Positions 18,031-28,133 are shown, counted from the first letter of the stretch. The stretch is DNA of 51,352 nt from Prevotella sp. (GCA_016285075.1 JAEEQB010000031.1:1-51352); one strand, 5' to 3'. Program-made: numbers and translations. Notes: generated from the letters alone by a model not told the origin.

Positions 18031-19266
18031 ATGAGATTCTTTATTTCTATTTCGATGATTGTCATCAGCACAATCACCTTCGCACAGCAAACAATGACGA
18101 TTAACGTCAGCAATCCGTCCAATAGTCCACGTACAGATCAGCCTGTTGTCATACCTCTTCAGCAGCATAACAATATTCATTCTGCACTCGTCACGGTTTC
18201 TTCCACCGGACAGGAGATTCCCTGCCAGTTGGACGATCTGGACCAGGATGAAGTCTTTGATGAATTGTGTTTCTTAGTCAATCTGGATAAAAAGGAGAAG
18301 AACAAATACACTGTTACCTTATTTGAAGAAGGAAAACCGCGAGAGTATAATGCTCGAGTATATGCGGAGATGTTGATGCGCAATGACAAGGTAAAGGAGA
18401 AGAACCGTCACAACAACTATATTGAGAGTATCACCGCACGAGGTGATTGTGCATATTCTTATAATCTGCAGCATCACCATGGCGTTGATTTCGAAAGTGA
18501 ACTTAATGGCATACGCATATATTTTGACAATAGGCAGACACTTGACCTGTATGGTAAGTTCAAAAAACGTCTGGAATTAAAAGAGACCCAGTTCTATACT
18601 TCTGAAGAACAAAAGAAACAAGGATATGGAGATGATGTGCTTTGGGTAGGACAGACCTTTGGTCTTGGGGCTTTCCGTGGGTGGAATGGAAAAGAACCTA
18701 CACTGATCGATCCTGTTCGTTCAAGAACTCAACGAATCATCAGCTATGGACCATTGAGGACGATTGTTGAGGTCATTGACCGCGGATGGGAAGCTCCCTT
18801 CCCCGGCAAGGCAACTACTCAGCCCCTCCATATGACACAGAGATACATCCAATATGCAGGCCATAGAGATACCGACGTGGAAATAATTTTCAATCGCAAT
18901 GTTAATCAGTACCAGTTCTCCACTGGTATCATCAACGTGAAGAATTCCCAAGAGTTTAGTGACAAGAAAGGATTGCGAGCTTGCTGGGGGACAGACTATC
19001 CTTCGACCGACACAATCAACTGGAAAAGGGAAACCGTTGGCTTGGCTATCTGTATTCCACAAAAGCACATCATCAGCGAGGAACCTGCCAATAAAGACAA
19101 TTATGCTTTTGTTGTTGGAACCCAGCAGAACAAGATATGTTATAAAATCACGTATTCATCTGCGAATGAGGAGTTTGGATATCATTCGGCTAACGAATGG
19201 TTTAACTTCCTAAAAGAATGGAAAAAAGAAATCGAGACCCCTATCAGAATTGACATATTACATTAA
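18031..19266 (+). CDS. secreted DUF4861 family protein
   Basis: A 411-aa product with a signal peptide (residues 1-19, ending TFAQQ) and a body that matches my memory of DUF4861: an early beta domain with GQEIPCQLDDLD, then LNGIRIYFDNRQTLDLYGK, GYGDDVLWVGQTFGLGAFRGW and HMTQRYIQYAGHRD. Family members are often found near plant or host polysaccharide degradation genes, but no such locus is visible here. Catalytic function is not established to my knowledge. Export to the periplasm or beyond is inferred from the signal peptide. Confidence 0.75.
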   Translation: MRFFISISMIVISTITFAQQTMTINVSNPSNSPRTDQPVVIPLQQHNNIHSALVTVSSTGQEIPCQLDDLDQDEVFDELCFLVNLDKKEKNKYTVTLFEEGKPREYNARVYAEMLMRNDKVKEKNRHNNYIESITARGDCAYSYNLQHHHGVDFESELNGIRIYFDNRQTLDLYGKFKKRLELKETQFYTSEEQKKQGYGDDVLWVGQTFGLGAFRGWNGKEPTLIDPVRSRTQRIISYGPLRTIVEVIDRGWEAPFPGKATTQPLHMTQRYIQYAGHRDTDVEIIFNRNVNQYQFSTGIINVKNSQEFSDKKGLRACWGTDYPSTDTINWKRETVGLAICIPQKHIISEEPANKDNYAFVVGTQQNKICYKITYSSANEEFGYHSANEWFNFLKEWKKEIETPIRIDILH

Positions 19267-19391
19267 AGGGGGCTTCTGCAGTTAAGTTGATGATTTTTGT
19301 TCTTTATGGCGTTCTTTTGATTTCCGACAATAAAAAAAGGAAAAAGATAAAAAAGTTAGAGGAAACGATGGGGTAATCGATAGATTTTTAT

Positions 19392-19399
19392 TACCTTTG
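19392..19399 (+). promoter_or_regulatory. -7 box upstream of purH
   Basis: TACCTTTG lies 45 bp before the purH ATG. The 178-bp gap upstream holds nothing else that I can name. This is the likely promoter for purH and perhaps the whole mre operon, because no -7 box is evident before mreB. Confidence 0.6.
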
Positions 19400-19444
19400 C
19401 GGTCTATTATTAATAAATTGATAACATTATAAAATATTTCATTA

Positions 19445-20041
19445 ATGGCTGAAGCAAAAAAGATGAAGACCGCTTTGGTATCGGTCTTCCACAAGGATGG
19501 CCTCGACGAACTGCTGAAAAAGCTCAACGAGGAGGGAGTAAAGTTCCTGTCTACTGGTGGTACGCAGGCTTTTATTGAATCACTGGGCTATGAATGCCAG
19601 AAGGTAGAGGACGTGACAACCTACCCCTCTATTCTGGGTGGCCGTGTGAAGACACTGCATCCAAAAGTGTTTGGAGGCATTTTGGGACGCCGCGACAATG
19701 AGGGTGACCGTGAGCAGATGTGCAAGTACGAGATTCCCGAGATTGACCTGGTTATTGTAGACCTCTACCCATTTGAACAGACAGTCGCCAGTGGTGCTTC
19801 TGAGGCAGACATCATCGAGAAAATCGATATTGGCGGCATTTCGCTTATCCGTGCCGGTGCCAAGAATTTCAAGGATGTAGTTATTGTCCCGTCAAAAGCT
19901 GAGTACCCCGTGTTGCTTGACATTCTGCAGAAGCAGGGAGCAGAGACCACCTTGGAGCAGCGCCGTATGTTTGCTACAAAAGCCTTTGGTGTAAGCTCAC
20001 ACTACGACACGGCTATTCACAATTGGTTCGTGAAAGAGTAA
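19445..20041 (+). CDS. purH: stand-alone IMP cyclohydrolase domain of PurH
   Basis: The 198-aa product corresponds only to the N-terminal MGS-like IMP cyclohydrolase half of PurH: FLSTGGTQAFIESLGY, TTYPSILGGRVKTLHPK, VDLYPFEQTVASGASEADIIEKIDIGGISLIRAGAKN and SSHYDTAIHNWF are all recognisable (quoted here as separate family motifs). The ~300-residue AICAR formyltransferase half is absent: a TAA follows directly and mreB begins 59 bp later. Either this lineage encodes the second activity elsewhere or uses another enzyme. It keeps the purH-mreB neighbourhood that I associate with Bacteroidales. Confidence 0.9.
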   Translation: MAEAKKMKTALVSVFHKDGLDELLKKLNEEGVKFLSTGGTQAFIESLGYECQKVEDVTTYPSILGGRVKTLHPKVFGGILGRRDNEGDREQMCKYEIPEIDLVIVDLYPFEQTVASGASEADIIEKIDIGGISLIRAGAKNFKDVVIVPSKAEYPVLLDILQKQGAETTLEQRRMFATKAFGVSSHYDTAIHNWFVKE

Positions 20042-20100
20042 GCCCTAATGACCAAATAATAAAGGAAAGGTAATAGTTTAATAAGGTAAAGAAAAGAAAG

Positions 20101-21123
20101 ATGGGATTTTTCAGTTTTGTCCATGAGATAGCCATGGACCTTGGCACTGCCAACACGATTATCATCAGCGATGACAAAATTGTCGTGGACGAGCCTTCCG
20201 TCGTTGCCTTGGATCGCCGCACCGACAAGATGATTGCCGTGGGCAACGAGGCAAAGTTGATGTATGAAAAGACACACGACAACATACGCACCATACGTCC
20301 ATTGAGAGACGGTGTGATAGCCGACTTCTCTGCCTGCGAGCAGATGATGCGCGGACTCATCAAGATGGTCCATGCAGGAAACAGGCTCTTCTCGCCTTCA
20401 CTGAGAATGGTTATTGGCGTTCCTTCTGGTTCTACGGAAGTTGAGTTGCGTGCTGTACGTGACTCCGCCGAGCATGCTGACGGCCGTGATGTATACTTGC
20501 TGTTCGAGCCCATGGCTGCAGCAATAGGTATAGGTATCGACGTGGAAGCACCTGAGGGAAACATGATTGTCGATATTGGTGGTGGAACCACCGAAATTGC
20601 CGTGATCTCACTGGGTGGTATCGTGGCCAACAACAGCATTAAGGTGGCTGGCGACGACCTGACTTCCGACATTCAGGAATACATGTCACGCCAGCACAAC
20701 GTTAAGGTGTCTGAGCGTATGGCAGAGCGCATTAAGATCAGTGTCGGTTCTGCCCTGACCGATCTGGGTGATGAAGCTCCTGAGGATTATATCGTTCACG
20801 GTCCTAACCGTATTACGGCTCTGCCCATGGAGGTTCCCGTATGCTATCAGGAGATAGCCCACTGCCTTGACAAGACCGTGGCCCGCATTGAGACCGCCGT
20901 TCTTTCTGCACTGGAGAATACACCCCCCGAGCTGTATGCTGACATCGTAAAGAATGGTATCTACCTGACGGGTGGCGGTGCCCTGCTGCGTGGTCTGGAC
21001 AAACGTCTGACCGACAAGATCAACATCCCCTTCATCGTTGCCGAAGATCCGTTGCACTGCGTGGCAAAGGGTGCTGGCATTGCCCTGAAGAACGTTGACC
21101 GCTTCTCTTTCCTGATGCGATAA
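20101..21123 (+). CDS. mreB: rod shape-determining protein MreB
   Basis: A bacterial actin that forms membrane-bound filaments guiding lateral wall synthesis. The 340-aa length is normal. Actin-fold nucleotide motifs are seen: phosphate 1 MDLGTANTII, phosphate 2 VDIGGGTTEIAVIS and the adenosine region YLTGGGALLRGLD. It is the first gene of the mreB-mreC-mreD-mrdA-rodA elongasome operon, all on the forward strand with short gaps. AAGAAAAGAAAG lies just before the ATG. Confidence 0.97.
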   Translation: MGFFSFVHEIAMDLGTANTIIISDDKIVVDEPSVVALDRRTDKMIAVGNEAKLMYEKTHDNIRTIRPLRDGVIADFSACEQMMRGLIKMVHAGNRLFSPSLRMVIGVPSGSTEVELRAVRDSAEHADGRDVYLLFEPMAAAIGIGIDVEAPEGNMIVDIGGGTTEIAVISLGGIVANNSIKVAGDDLTSDIQEYMSRQHNVKVSERMAERIKISVGSALTDLGDEAPEDYIVHGPNRITALPMEVPVCYQEIAHCLDKTVARIETAVLSALENTPPELYADIVKNGIYLTGGGALLRGLDKRLTDKINIPFIVAEDPLHCVAKGAGIALKNVDRFSFLMR

Positions 21124-21171
21124 ATAATAAGAGAACAAGACAAGATAAGAAGAAGTGTGAGATAAGGTCAG

Positions 21172-22035
21172 ATGAGAAACCTGATAGCATTTCTGGCTAA
21201 GTATTACCACTGGCTGCTTTTCCTATTATTGGAAGTAGCCAGTGCCGTACTTTTATTCCGTTTCAACAACTATCAGGGCAGTGCATGGTTCACCTCGGCC
21301 AACTATTTGGCAGGCAAGGTGTACGAGCAGGAGGCAGCCGTCACACAGTTCTTCTCACTCACAACGGTCAACGAAGAACTATCGCTGAGGAACATCTACC
21401 TGGAACGCCAGTTAAGTCAGTTACGCCGCCTTTACGCCGAAGCCACCAAAGACTCATCGACAGAACGCAAAGAGCAGCAAATGCTTCAGCAATACAAGGT
21501 GATACCTGCCAAAGTGGTTTCGAACACCATCAACCGTCCGGACAATCTCATCACCATAGACAAAGGCTTGAAGGATGGAGTGGAGAAAGATATGGGTGTC
21601 ATCTGTGGCAATGGTGTCGTTGGCGTGGTCTATCTCACAAGCGATCACTACGCTGTATTGATACCCGTTCTCAACGCCATGGCCTCTCGCATCAGCTGCG
21701 CCATCCGCAATCGTGGATATTTCGGCTACCTGCATTGGGATGGCGGTGATCCGTCCATAGCCTATTTGGAAGACATACCACGTCATGCGAAGTTCAAACG
21801 GGGCGAATGGGTAGAGACAAGTGGCTATTCGTCCATCTTCCCCCCAGGCGTTCTGGTAGGAAAGATTGGTACTGTATATAACTCGCGCGACGGATTGTCT
21901 TATCGTCTGAAGATTCATCTGTCTACCGATTTCAGCAACCTACGTGATGTTTTTGTCATCAGCGATTACACATTTAAGGAACGCGTGGAACTGCAGTCAG
22001 CAGCCATCGACTCGATGAAGGTTAAGAGTAATTGA
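21172..22035 (+). CDS. mreC: rod shape-determining protein MreC
   Basis: A 287-aa periplasmic scaffold anchored by one N-terminal membrane segment (about residues 12-30). A coiled coil follows (about 62-100), then the paired beta-barrel domains typical of the family (VISNTINRPDNLITIDKG, GNGVVGVVYLTSDHYAVLIP and FPPGVLVGKIG, listed as separate motifs). It links MreB and MreD to the PBP2-RodA synthase. It starts 48 bp after mreB. Confidence 0.95.
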   Translation: MRNLIAFLAKYYHWLLFLLLEVASAVLLFRFNNYQGSAWFTSANYLAGKVYEQEAAVTQFFSLTTVNEELSLRNIYLERQLSQLRRLYAEATKDSSTERKEQQMLQQYKVIPAKVVSNTINRPDNLITIDKGLKDGVEKDMGVICGNGVVGVVYLTSDHYAVLIPVLNAMASRISCAIRNRGYFGYLHWDGGDPSIAYLEDIPRHAKFKRGEWVETSGYSSIFPPGVLVGKIGTVYNSRDGLSYRLKIHLSTDFSNLRDVFVISDYTFKERVELQSAAIDSMKVKSN

Positions 22036-22094
22036 GGAGTCCTCAGGCAGATGGTTTGTATTTGGTAACGATTATCTGAAACAGATGTAAGAAT

Positions 22095-22592
22095 ATGGCA
22101 ATTAATACTCTGAAACGGATTGTAGCATTTGTGGTGCTGTGCCTGGCCCAGGCGCTGATCTTGAACCATATCCACCTTTTCGGCATTGCAACTCCCCTGC
22201 TCTTCATCTATTTGGCCATTGTCTTTCCACGTAATTACCCTAAGTGGGCCATCTTGCTGTGGTGTTTCTTCATGGGACTGTTTATTGACATGTTCTCCAA
22301 TACACCAGGCGTGGCCAGCTGTTCGTTGACACTCATCGGTGCCATTCAGCCTTACCTGTTGGAACCCTTCGTACCGCGTGACTCCGTAGAGAATCTGGAA
22401 TGTTCGGTTCGGACACTGGGTTGGGGAAAGTTCTCGGTCTTCGCTCTCATCCTGACTTTCATCTTCTGCCTCGTATTCTTCTCACTAGAGATGTTCTCTT
22501 TCTTCAATTGGCAGTACTGGCTGCTCTGCATCGGAGGAAGCACAGCACTCACGCTGATTCTGATTCTGGGCTTAGAGAACTTCAGAAAGTAA
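22095..22592 (+). CDS. mreD: rod shape-determining protein MreD
   Basis: A 165-aa inner-membrane protein with about five hydrophobic helices and short loops. Position between mreC and the PBP2 gene, size and hydrophobic pattern (LFIYLAIVFPRNYPKW and FFMGLFIDMFSNTPGVAS) identify it; primary sequence is weakly conserved in this family. It ends 42 bp before mrdA. Confidence 0.88.
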   Translation: MAINTLKRIVAFVVLCLAQALILNHIHLFGIATPLLFIYLAIVFPRNYPKWAILLWCFFMGLFIDMFSNTPGVASCSLTLIGAIQPYLLEPFVPRDSVENLECSVRTLGWGKFSVFALILTFIFCLVFFSLEMFSFFNWQYWLLCIGGSTALTLILILGLENFRK

Positions 22593-22634
22593 GCCTTGCG
22601 GGTGTTCTGTCCATAGCATTATTGATATCGGGAA

Positions 22635-24485
22635 ATGAAGAACTACAGCTTTGAGTATAGGAAATTTGTCATTGGTGGGATAGCCATCTTCATTGTGGTG
22701 GTCTACATCATCAGGCTTTTCATACTCCAGATTTCCAGCGACGACTATAAGAAGAGTGCACAGTCCAATGCTTTTCTCAAGCGTATTGAGTTTCCTTCCC
22801 GAGGTGTCATCACCGACCGCAACGGCAAACTGATGGTCTATAATCAGCCAGCCTATGACATCATGGTCATCATGAACGAGGTGAAAGGACGCCTGGACAC
22901 ACTGGAATTCTGCCAGACCTTGGGTATCACTCGCGAGGAGTTCGATCAGCGCATGGCTACCATTAAGGACATCTCCCGTAACCCTGGCTACTCCAAATTC
23001 ACCCAACAGCTCTTTATGAGCCAGCTCTCGGACAAAGATTTCAGTATCTTCCAAGAGAAAATGTTTCGTTTCCCTGGCTTTTATGTTCAACGGCGCAGTA
23101 TCCGTCAATATACTTATCCCTATGCAGCTCATATCCTGGGCGACGTAGCCGAGGTGTCTCGCTCTGACATTGAACAGGATGACTACTACCAGCCGGGCGA
23201 CTACATCGGCAAGCAGGGCATTGAGCGTTCCTACGAAAAACAGTTGCGTGGTGAAAAAGGGGTACAAATACTTCTGCGTGATGCCCATGGACGTGTACAG
23301 GGCAGTTATCAGAACGGTGCCTTGGACCAGCTCCCCAAGCCAGGCAAGAATCTCACACTGAGCATTGATCTGAAACTGCAGGAACTGGGCGAAAGACTGA
23401 TGGAGGGAAAGATTGGTAGCATAGTAGCCATCGAACCATCCACGGGCGAGGTACTCTGCATGGTTTCCTCACCCAGCTATGATCCTCGCCAGATGACTGG
23501 GCGTCAGCGATCGAAGAATCACACTCTGTTGGCAGCAAACCCGGAAAAGCCCCTCTTGAATCGCAGCATCATGGGACTCTATCCTCCTGGCTCCACCTTC
23601 AAGACCTCTCAAGGACTGACCTTCCTCAGCGAGGGCATCATCACACCTACTACTCCCTTCCCCTGCTCTCACGGCTTCAACTTCAAGGGGCTTCATGTGG
23701 GCTGTCACGGTCACGCTACTCCCTTGCCCCTGGTTCCGGCTCTTAGCACGTCGTGCAACGGTTTCTTCTGCTGGGGACTATACCACATGATTGGTGCAAA
23801 GTCTAAGTATGGTTCCGTACAGAACGCCATGAACACCTGGAGGGACTATATGGTCAGCATGGGATTTGGCTATAAACTCGGCATCGATCTGCCCGGCGAG
23901 AAGAGGGGACTGATACCCAACGCCCAATTCTATGACAACGCCTACAAAGGATCATGGAACGGACTCACCATCATCTCCATTTCCATCGGTCAGGGTGAAG
24001 TGCTGCTTACGCCCTTACAGATAGCCAACCTCGGAGCTACCATCGCCAACCGCGGCTACTACTACGTGCCTCACGTTGTGCGTAAAGTGCAGGGGGAACC
24101 CCTCGACACACTCTTTACCAGGAAACATCAGACCATGGCTTCCCACAAATCCTATGAATATGTTGTGCAAGGCATGCGGTCCTCTGCACTTGGCGGCACC
24201 TGCCACGACTTGTCACGCTACGACTTCGAAGCCTGCGGCAAGACAGGTACAGCCCAGAACAAAGGTCATGACCACTCTGTATTTATGGGCTTCGCACCTA
24301 TGAACAATCCCAAGATAGCTGTGGCTGTCTATGTGGAAAACGGTGGATGGGGTGCCACCTATGGCGTACCCATCGGAGGACTTATCATGGAACAATATAT
24401 CAAAGGAAAACTGTCTGAAGCCTCACAAAGACGGGCTGAGGAATTCCAGCATAAACACATCAGTTATGGCTCAAGCGAAAGATAA
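22635..24485 (+). CDS. mrdA: penicillin-binding protein 2 (class B transpeptidase)
   Basis: The elongasome transpeptidase cross-links glycan strands made by RodA. The 616-aa chain has an N-terminal membrane anchor (about 12-32), the pedestal domain (FPSRGVITDRNGKLM), and the transpeptidase with active-site PPGSTFK near residue 319, a STSCN motif and CGKTGTAQNK near 535. Its 3' end overlaps the rodA start by 20 bp, so the two partners are translationally coupled. Confidence 0.96.
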   Translation: MKNYSFEYRKFVIGGIAIFIVVVYIIRLFILQISSDDYKKSAQSNAFLKRIEFPSRGVITDRNGKLMVYNQPAYDIMVIMNEVKGRLDTLEFCQTLGITREEFDQRMATIKDISRNPGYSKFTQQLFMSQLSDKDFSIFQEKMFRFPGFYVQRRSIRQYTYPYAAHILGDVAEVSRSDIEQDDYYQPGDYIGKQGIERSYEKQLRGEKGVQILLRDAHGRVQGSYQNGALDQLPKPGKNLTLSIDLKLQELGERLMEGKIGSIVAIEPSTGEVLCMVSSPSYDPRQMTGRQRSKNHTLLAANPEKPLLNRSIMGLYPPGSTFKTSQGLTFLSEGIITPTTPFPCSHGFNFKGLHVGCHGHATPLPLVPALSTSCNGFFCWGLYHMIGAKSKYGSVQNAMNTWRDYMVSMGFGYKLGIDLPGEKRGLIPNAQFYDNAYKGSWNGLTIISISIGQGEVLLTPLQIANLGATIANRGYYYVPHVVRKVQGEPLDTLFTRKHQTMASHKSYEYVVQGMRSSALGGTCHDLSRYDFEACGKTGTAQNKGHDHSVFMGFAPMNNPKIAVAVYVENGGWGATYGVPIGGLIMEQYIKGKLSEASQRRAEEFQHKHISYGSSER

Positions 24486-25935
24486 GCATCCCAGCGTACT
24501 ACGCTCTATTGATTATTTCACCATCATTGTCTACATCCTGCTGCTCGCCATGGGATGGATGAGCGTATGCGGTGCCAGCTATACTTATGGCGATTCCGAC
24601 ATTTTCTCTCTCTCCACACGTTCGGGCATGCAGATCATCTGGATAGGCACCTCACTCATTCTGGGGCTCGTCCTGCTGTTACTCGACGACAGAGCCTATG
24701 ATATGTTCGCGTACATTATATATATAATACTACTCTTACTGCTCTTCGCCACCATTTTCAATCCCCACACCATCAAGGGGTCGCGTTCATGGCTGGTCTT
24801 AGGTCCTCTGAGATTGCAACCGGCAGAGTTTGCGAAGTTTGCCACGTCACTGGCACTAGCCAAGGCCATGAGCATCTACGAATTCGATATCAGTAAGTGG
24901 AAGCATTTCGGCATAGCCCTGGCCATCATCTTCATCCCAATGACCTTCATCGTGCTGCAGCGCGAGACAGGATCGGCACTGGTCTATTTGTCATTCTTCC
25001 TCATGTTCTATCGTGAAGGCATGCCTGGCAGCATCCTTTTTACGGCCGTGGCAGCGGTGCTCTATTTCGTCATCGGTATCCGCTATGCCGACACCCCCCT
25101 GCCCGATATGCCTGCCTCTGTGGGAAAATTCACAGTCCTGATGCTCATTCAGTTGTTCTCCTGCTGCATGGTGTGGATATACTGCCGCGAACGTCAGGAA
25201 GCCCTCAAACTACTGTTATTCACCATGGGAGGTTCTCTTATTGCCTTTGTCTTCTCTTATTACGTCATTCCTTTTGATATTACCTGGGTACAGATTGTAC
25301 TCACCGTAGTTCTCATTGGATATCTGCTATGGCAGGCATTGGGTACCCGCCTCCGCAACTATATGTGGATAGCTGTCTTTGCACTGGGCTCCATTCTGTT
25401 CTTCAATTTGGCAGACTATGGTCTGAACCATGTGCTTCAACCACACCAGCGCACCCGTATCAATGTGCTGCTTGGACTGGAAGAAGACCTCAAGGGTGCG
25501 GGTTATAACGTACATCAGAGCGAGATTGCCATCGGTTCTGGTGGTTTGCGTGGTAAGGGGTTCCTCAATGGCACACAGACCAAACTGAAATATGTACCTG
25601 AGCAAGATACAGACTTCATTTTCTGTACGGTTGGCGAAGAGGAAGGCTTTATGGGAAGTGCCGGTGTGCTGCTGCTTTTCCTGACACTTATCCTGCGGCT
25701 CATCTACCTGGCCGAACGACAACCCTATGCTTTCGGGCGTATCTATGGTTACTGCGTGCTCAGCATCTTCCTCTTCCATGTGTTCATCAATGTTGGAATG
25801 GTGCTGGGGCTTACTCCTGTCATCGGCATTCCCCTACCCTTCTTCAGCTACGGCGGTTCCTCGCTTTGGGGTTTCACACTGTTGCTCTTTATCTTCCTGC
25901 GTATTGACGCAAGCCGCAACCTAGTGAGAACCTGA
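24466..25935 (+). CDS. rodA: SEDS peptidoglycan glycosyltransferase RodA
   Basis: A multi-pass membrane polymerase of lipid II. The 489-aa length exceeds the usual 370-430 for RodA. Family motifs are RSWLVLGPLRLQPAEFAK, the GSGGLRGKGFLNGTQ loop with PEQDTDFIF, and the last-helix FFSYGGSSLWGF. Extra hydrophobic segments sit around residues 215-325, an enlargement I associate with Bacteroidetes RodA. The ATG at 24466 overlaps mrdA by 20 bp; the frame is open further upstream within mrdA. The 3' end overlaps the convergent TPR gene by 15 bp. Confidence 0.95.
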   Translation: MAQAKDKHPSVLRSIDYFTIIVYILLLAMGWMSVCGASYTYGDSDIFSLSTRSGMQIIWIGTSLILGLVLLLLDDRAYDMFAYIIYIILLLLLFATIFNPHTIKGSRSWLVLGPLRLQPAEFAKFATSLALAKAMSIYEFDISKWKHFGIALAIIFIPMTFIVLQRETGSALVYLSFFLMFYREGMPGSILFTAVAAVLYFVIGIRYADTPLPDMPASVGKFTVLMLIQLFSCCMVWIYCRERQEALKLLLFTMGGSLIAFVFSYYVIPFDITWVQIVLTVVLIGYLLWQALGTRLRNYMWIAVFALGSILFFNLADYGLNHVLQPHQRTRINVLLGLEEDLKGAGYNVHQSEIAIGSGGLRGKGFLNGTQTKLKYVPEQDTDFIFCTVGEEEGFMGSAGVLLLFLTLILRLIYLAERQPYAFGRIYGYCVLSIFLFHVFINVGMVLGLTPVIGIPLPFFSYGGSSLWGFTLLLFIFLRIDASRNLVRT

Positions 25936-27948
25936 CAGCTGCTTAATCACACTGTAAGCAGTAAACAGTCCTGACTCACCAGCCTTGCTCAAGTCAGCAA
26001 TGGCTGCCTCTGTGTGTTTCTTCTCTGCATGCACCAACCCTCTGTTGTAGTAGGCCTCAGCCAAGTCGGGATCCAATTCGATGGCTCGGTTATAGTCCTC
26101 CATGGCACGATCATAGTCCTTCCGCTGCACATGTATATTTCCCCTGTTATAATACAAGTATGCATTCTGTGGACTCAGACGGATGGCATCGGACAGGTCG
26201 CTCAACACGTTGGCACGCTTCATATCCACATTCGTCCCCTGAGCTGACTGGAAGTCGTTCACCTTTGACTGGCACACGGCACGCTGCCAGAATGCCAGCA
26301 TCTGTGTACTGTCTATCTGCAGGCACGTGCCCAGGTCATCAATGGCACGATCGAAGTTCTGAATGGCCGAGAATGCCACTGCGCGTAACAATAACTGACG
26401 GCCAACGACAGGTAGTTCCTTGGTGGTATCAATATGATAGGACAGCGTATCAAGATATGCAAAATAGAACTTTGACTTGCCCTCAGTCAACTGGACTGGG
26501 GTAGCAGTAACATAGAGAGGACGGTCGCCGGAAACCTGATTGAACGCCTCTACCTGACGGTCGAACAGCTGTGCTGTCTTTACCTCACTGCGTGTCTCCT
26601 CGAACGACAGCTCATACATGGGCATGTAGGCCATGTCAGCCTTTCGGTTCTGAACACGTCCACGGTAGCTGTTCTTGTATTCATGCTCTACTTCCTCCTT
26701 GTCAGCCACCACCAGCTGGTTGTATTTCTCAGGATCATCATCATCACTGCGTTTACGCATCTGCCGTTTGGTAAGCCTTGGCTGCTTACCGTTGTAACGC
26801 TTGTCTAACTGTGCTTTCAGGATGCGGAATTCATCGGCCTCGGCCTGGCGTGTCATACCCAATCTGCGATAGCAGCGGGCACGATACTGCAACCCCGTCC
26901 AGAAATTCGGATATTGTTCTATCACCTTCGAGTAGTCCTCGATGGCACCGCGTACGTTACCTGTCTGGTCACGCAGCAAACCACGGTTGAAAAGAGCCAT
27001 GAGATTATCAGGCTCCAGACGCAGCACAAAGTCGAAGTCTTCTATACCACGGTTGTCATCACCCACCTGCGCCCTCAGCAGACCACGGTTATAGTGCCCC
27101 AGGAAGTTATTGGGATCCAGGTCCAAAGCCGTGTCATAGTCGGCCATGGCTCCACGCAGGTTGTTCTGGTTGTAACGTGCCAAAGCACGGTTGATGTAGT
27201 TTCCCGCGTGCTTAGGCAGCAAGTGGGTAGCCTTGTCCAGCTGTTTCTCGGCCTCCTTCCATTTCTGGCGAGAAAGACTGATGATACTCCTTGCCGCCCA
27301 CGTATTGCCATCATAGGGATCGATATCAAGGCTTTTGTCCAGCGACTTCACCGCCTGGGTCGTGTCCTTCTGCAACAGATATACCTCCGCCTGCATCATA
27401 TATCCCTTGGCATATCCACTCCACCGGGTGAGCATCGTATCCAGCTCGGCCAGTGCCTGGGTATAGTTACTGTCGTTGATATGGCAGAGCACACGATTGT
27501 GCCACAGTCCCTGGTTCATGGGCTCATACTTCAGCGCACGGCTGTAGTCACCCACAGCATCAGAGAACTTACGCTGCTGAATACGCGTCAGTCCACGCAA
27601 CTCATAGATGCTCACTACATAGGGATTACGCTGAAGCGCCTCAGTGCAATCATGCTCTGCTCCTGCAAAGTCGTCCAGATAATACTTGGCAACGCCACGG
27701 TAGAACCACGGCTCATAAAGATAAGGCTTCGAAGAGATAGCCTGATTAAAATACTGAATAGAGAGCACATAGTCCTCGTAATAGAGGGCCAGGCGTCCCA
27801 TAGTTATCAGCTGGTCAGTACGGAACTGCGCAAAGGAAGTGAGGAATGAGAACTGGGATATGAGAAAAACAATCAGTATGTACACCCTGTGGAAAGAGTA
27901 TACCCTCTGATTATCTCCTGTCTTCAGACTGATCATCTTGCTCATCAT
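25921..27948 (-). CDS. exported TPR-repeat protein
   Basis: A 675-aa product with a hydrophobic signal-like segment ending near SFAQ (about residue 41) and at least a dozen tetratricopeptide repeats in two blocks (about 45-375 and 515-665), separated by a basic linker (KRQMRKRSDDDD). Typical units read NPYVVSIYELRGL and DPNNFLGHYNRGLL. Such proteins act as scaffolds; the partner is unknown. Two adjacent ATG codons open the frame. MITE-like copy 2 lies 22 bp upstream, between it and def. Its 3' end overlaps rodA's 3' end tail to tail. Confidence 0.85.
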   Translation of the reverse strand: MMSKMISLKTGDNQRVYSFHRVYILIVFLISQFSFLTSFAQFRTDQLITMGRLALYYEDYVLSIQYFNQAISSKPYLYEPWFYRGVAKYYLDDFAGAEHDCTEALQRNPYVVSIYELRGLTRIQQRKFSDAVGDYSRALKYEPMNQGLWHNRVLCHINDSNYTQALAELDTMLTRWSGYAKGYMMQAEVYLLQKDTTQAVKSLDKSLDIDPYDGNTWAARSIISLSRQKWKEAEKQLDKATHLLPKHAGNYINRALARYNQNNLRGAMADYDTALDLDPNNFLGHYNRGLLRAQVGDDNRGIEDFDFVLRLEPDNLMALFNRGLLRDQTGNVRGAIEDYSKVIEQYPNFWTGLQYRARCYRRLGMTRQAEADEFRILKAQLDKRYNGKQPRLTKRQMRKRSDDDDPEKYNQLVVADKEEVEHEYKNSYRGRVQNRKADMAYMPMYELSFEETRSEVKTAQLFDRQVEAFNQVSGDRPLYVTATPVQLTEGKSKFYFAYLDTLSYHIDTTKELPVVGRQLLLRAVAFSAIQNFDRAIDDLGTCLQIDSTQMLAFWQRAVCQSKVNDFQSAQGTNVDMKRANVLSDLSDAIRLSPQNAYLYYNRGNIHVQRKDYDRAMEDYNRAIELDPDLAEAYYNRGLVHAEKKHTEAAIADLSKAGESGLFTAYSVIKQLSGSH

Positions 27949-27970
27949 TCATCTCTCATCTCTCATTTAT

Positions 27971-28133
27971 CCCGAATCGGTCATTAGCGTTATGATGAAA
28001 ACAGCCTTCATTTTGGAACAGATATCCTGCTGGCTTACAGTGCGCAATGGGGTTCCATTGTAATCGAAAAGCGGTGGGGCAGATGCCCAAAAGGAAGCTT
28101 GTCAGCGCATAACAGCCTAATGACCTATTTGGG
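27971..28133. mobile_element. MITE-like element, copy 2 (full length)
   Basis: A 163-bp copy of the element at 16521-16682. The left end reads CCCGAATCGGTCATTAGCG and the right end, on the other strand, CCCAAATAGGTCATTAGGC, so the inverted ends match for most of about 25 bp including the inner TTATG. It lies 8 bp beyond the def stop codon and just upstream of the TPR gene, so any promoter for that gene would have to lie in or next to it. Confidence 0.78.

Noticed and set aside
26914..27849. 311-codon forward frame over the TPR gene
   Set aside because: Antisense shadow; the reverse strand encodes clear TPR repeats with a signal peptide.
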